In this document: in pieces, positions 5,765-6,551 of the stretch | How positions within the stretch are numbered: the first letter of the stretch is position 1 | Layout of the letters: each line of letters starts with the position of its first letter | DNA from: an uncultured Pseudomonadota bacterium | GTDB taxonomy: Bacteria; Pseudomonadota; Alphaproteobacteria; RUG11792 | NCBI GenBank assembly: GCA_902773285.1 | Contig: CACYDS010000103.1 | Span: 1 to 6,551 of the forward strand | Length of the DNA: 6,551 bases | Reading direction: 5' to 3' | Notes under the pieces: generated by a model | The model's database searches: none | What the model saw: only the letters and a program-made list of their open reading frames with translations | Told to the model about the DNA's origin: nothing | Program-made: the position numbers and the translations under genes

Positions 5765-6320
5765 TGTGTTGAATAAGTTGCTAACTCTCCCAAATATACT
5801 GACAATTTCGAGAATGTTTTTGCTACCAATTTTTGCCTTAGGCTTCTTCATAAATTCCAGAATGGGGCTAACAATATCACTTACAGTTTTTCTTTTTTGT
5901 TGCATTACCGATTATCTCGATGGCTACTATGCTCGCATGTACAAGCAGACCACAAAACTTGGACAAATGCTGGATCCTCTTGCTGACAAGATCGTTGTTG
6001 CAATCGCCATTTTATTTATTGCTGGGTTTCAAGTAATTTCAATATTTGCGATCATACCCGCCGCAATAATTTTATGCAGAGAAATAGTCATTTCGGGAGT
6101 ACGAGATGCTACCGAGTTTTCCGGCAACAGTTTTCGGACATTATTCCTATCAAAATGCAAAACAGCAACACAGATGCTAGCAATATCAATATCCATGTTC
6201 GCATCAATCATCAAATCACATTTTGCTTCAGTCGCTGGAGAAGCGCTACTATGGCTATCTTCCTTAATAGCCATAGTATCTGGGTTTATATATTGTAAGC
6301 GACACGTCTTTTCGAAATGA
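5757..6320 (+). CDS. pgsA: CDP-diacylglycerol--glycerol-3-phosphate 3-phosphatidyltransferase
   Basis: PgsA, an integral inner-membrane enzyme, joins CDP-diacylglycerol and glycerol-3-phosphate to give phosphatidylglycerol phosphate and CMP, the committed step to phosphatidylglycerol and cardiolipin. The 187-residue protein opens with LPNILTISRM (11-20), typical of the family. The complete CDP-alcohol phosphotransferase signature is present: Asp52-x2-Asp55-Gly56-x2-Ala59-Arg60, Gly69, Asp73 and Asp77 (DYLDGYYAR, then G-QML-D-PLA-D). REIVISGVRD (108-117) and KCKTATQM (133-140) fit the PgsA branch better than phosphatidylserine synthase. About five to six hydrophobic segments are visible. ATG 5757 lies within the last 8 bases of uvrC, with AGGA (5747-5750) six bases upstream, so the two are co-transcribed and probably translationally coupled. 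The same gene order occurs in E. coli. The 3' end carries a perfect inverted repeat. Confidence 0.95.
   Translation: MNNVLNKLLTLPNILTISRMFLLPIFALGFFINSRMGLTISLTVFLFCCITDYLDGYYARMYKQTTKLGQMLDPLADKIVVAIAILFIAGFQVISIFAIIPAAIILCREIVISGVRDATEFSGNSFRTLFLSKCKTATQMLAISISMFASIIKSHFASVAGEALLWLSSLIAIVSGFIYCKRHVFSK
6247..6278. repeat. Perfect 12-bp inverted repeat inside the pgsA 3' end
   Basis: TACTATGGCTAT (6247-6258) and ATAGCCATAGTA (6267-6278) are exact reverse complements around the 8-base loop CTTCCTTA. It lies within codons of the last transmembrane segment of PgsA (about residues 164-174), 42 bases before the stop. A T-rich run does not follow directly on either strand, so a standard terminator is not supported. 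It may form an mRNA hairpin protecting or attenuating the transcript end. Confidence 0.7.
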
Positions 6321-6343
6321 ATGCGGATATAGACGCAATCGTG

Positions 6344-6551
6344 CTACCTCAGCATCGCTGGCGCAGCTGATGATTTCGCTCTATTTTCTGCCACAGGCCT
6401 CTGCCCCTCCGAAACAGACATCGGATCCCTCAAGTAACTGTTTGGTACCATTTCTTGATAATCTGTAACTACATTTTGCAAATCTGTCTGAGTGGCTACC
6501 TTAGATGCCTCTTCCTCACCAACTCCCTGCTCTGCCATAGCTTCCATACCA
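6344..6551 (-). CDS. C-terminal end of an unrecognised hydrophilic protein (5' partial)
   Basis: On the minus strand a frame is open from the right edge to a TAG at 6346-6344, giving at least 68 visible residues. The methionine at 6547 is preceded by an in-frame Gly codon, so the true start is probably outside the window. I do not recognise the protein. The visible part is rich in Glu, Ala, Ser, Val and Gln (for example EQGVGEEEASKVATQ and RPVAENRAKSSAAPAM), with no Cys, Trp or Phe. That suggests a disordered tail; no membrane segment is seen. It converges on pgsA with 23 bases between the stops. GC content is about 49% by hand count (101 of 208), above that of much of the window. It could be the tail of a secreted or effector-like protein, or a chance open frame; natural-looking composition and length make a real gene more likely than not. 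Confidence 0.5.
   Translation of the reverse strand, partial: GMEAMAEQGVGEEEASKVATQTDLQNVVTDYQEMVPNSYLRDPMSVSEGQRPVAENRAKSSAAPAMLR

Noticed and set aside
6353..6372. Bulged 8-bp hairpin (CATCGCTG / CAGC-T-GATG) just past pgsA as its terminator
   Set aside because: It lies inside the converging reading frame and the sequence after it is only weakly T-rich, so I could not support a terminator call.

Overview
The window reads as chromosomal DNA from an AT-rich alphaproteobacterium, most likely a host-associated lineage of the Rickettsiales or Holosporales type. The pointers are the DUF4167-family gene (a family known almost only from Alphaproteobacteria), the low GC content of most coding sequence, frequent GTG and TTG starts, and small single-gene transcription units separated by AT-rich spacers. 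The assignment to order is inference. No mobile element, CRISPR array, rRNA or tRNA gene is visible.

Layout, left to right: (1) bases 1-96, the last 31 codons of a protein ending like an outer-membrane beta-barrel, followed by a hairpin that may be a terminator. (2) A spacer with an inverted repeat and a plausible promoter, then mutL (303-2117, + strand). (3) A short DUF4167 gene (2204-2554) behind its own perfect TATAAT. (4) A two-gene operon: a secreted protein resembling the phospholipid-binding MlaC/Ttg2 family (2668-3321), joined by a one-base TAATG overlap to a cytoplasmic MORN_2-type repeat protein (3321-3872). (5) uvrC (3932-5764), overlapping by 8 bases with pgsA (5757-6320). (6) On the minus strand, converging on pgsA, the C-terminal end of an unrecognised hydrophilic protein (6344 to beyond the right edge).

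Functionally there are two themes. DNA repair is represented by MutL (mismatch repair) and UvrC (nucleotide excision repair). Envelope and lipid work is represented by the beta-barrel tail, the MlaC-like periplasmic protein and PgsA, which makes the precursor of phosphatidylglycerol. The uvrC-pgsA pairing is an old linkage, also known in E. coli. The least conventional part is the MlaC-like/MORN_2 pair, whose tight translational coupling suggests a shared role that I cannot name. I see no strong evidence for an undescribed defence or mobile system here. The best second-look items are that operon, a perfect 12-bp inverted repeat inside the end of pgsA, altered motifs in MutL, and the GC-richer orphan reading frame at the right edge.
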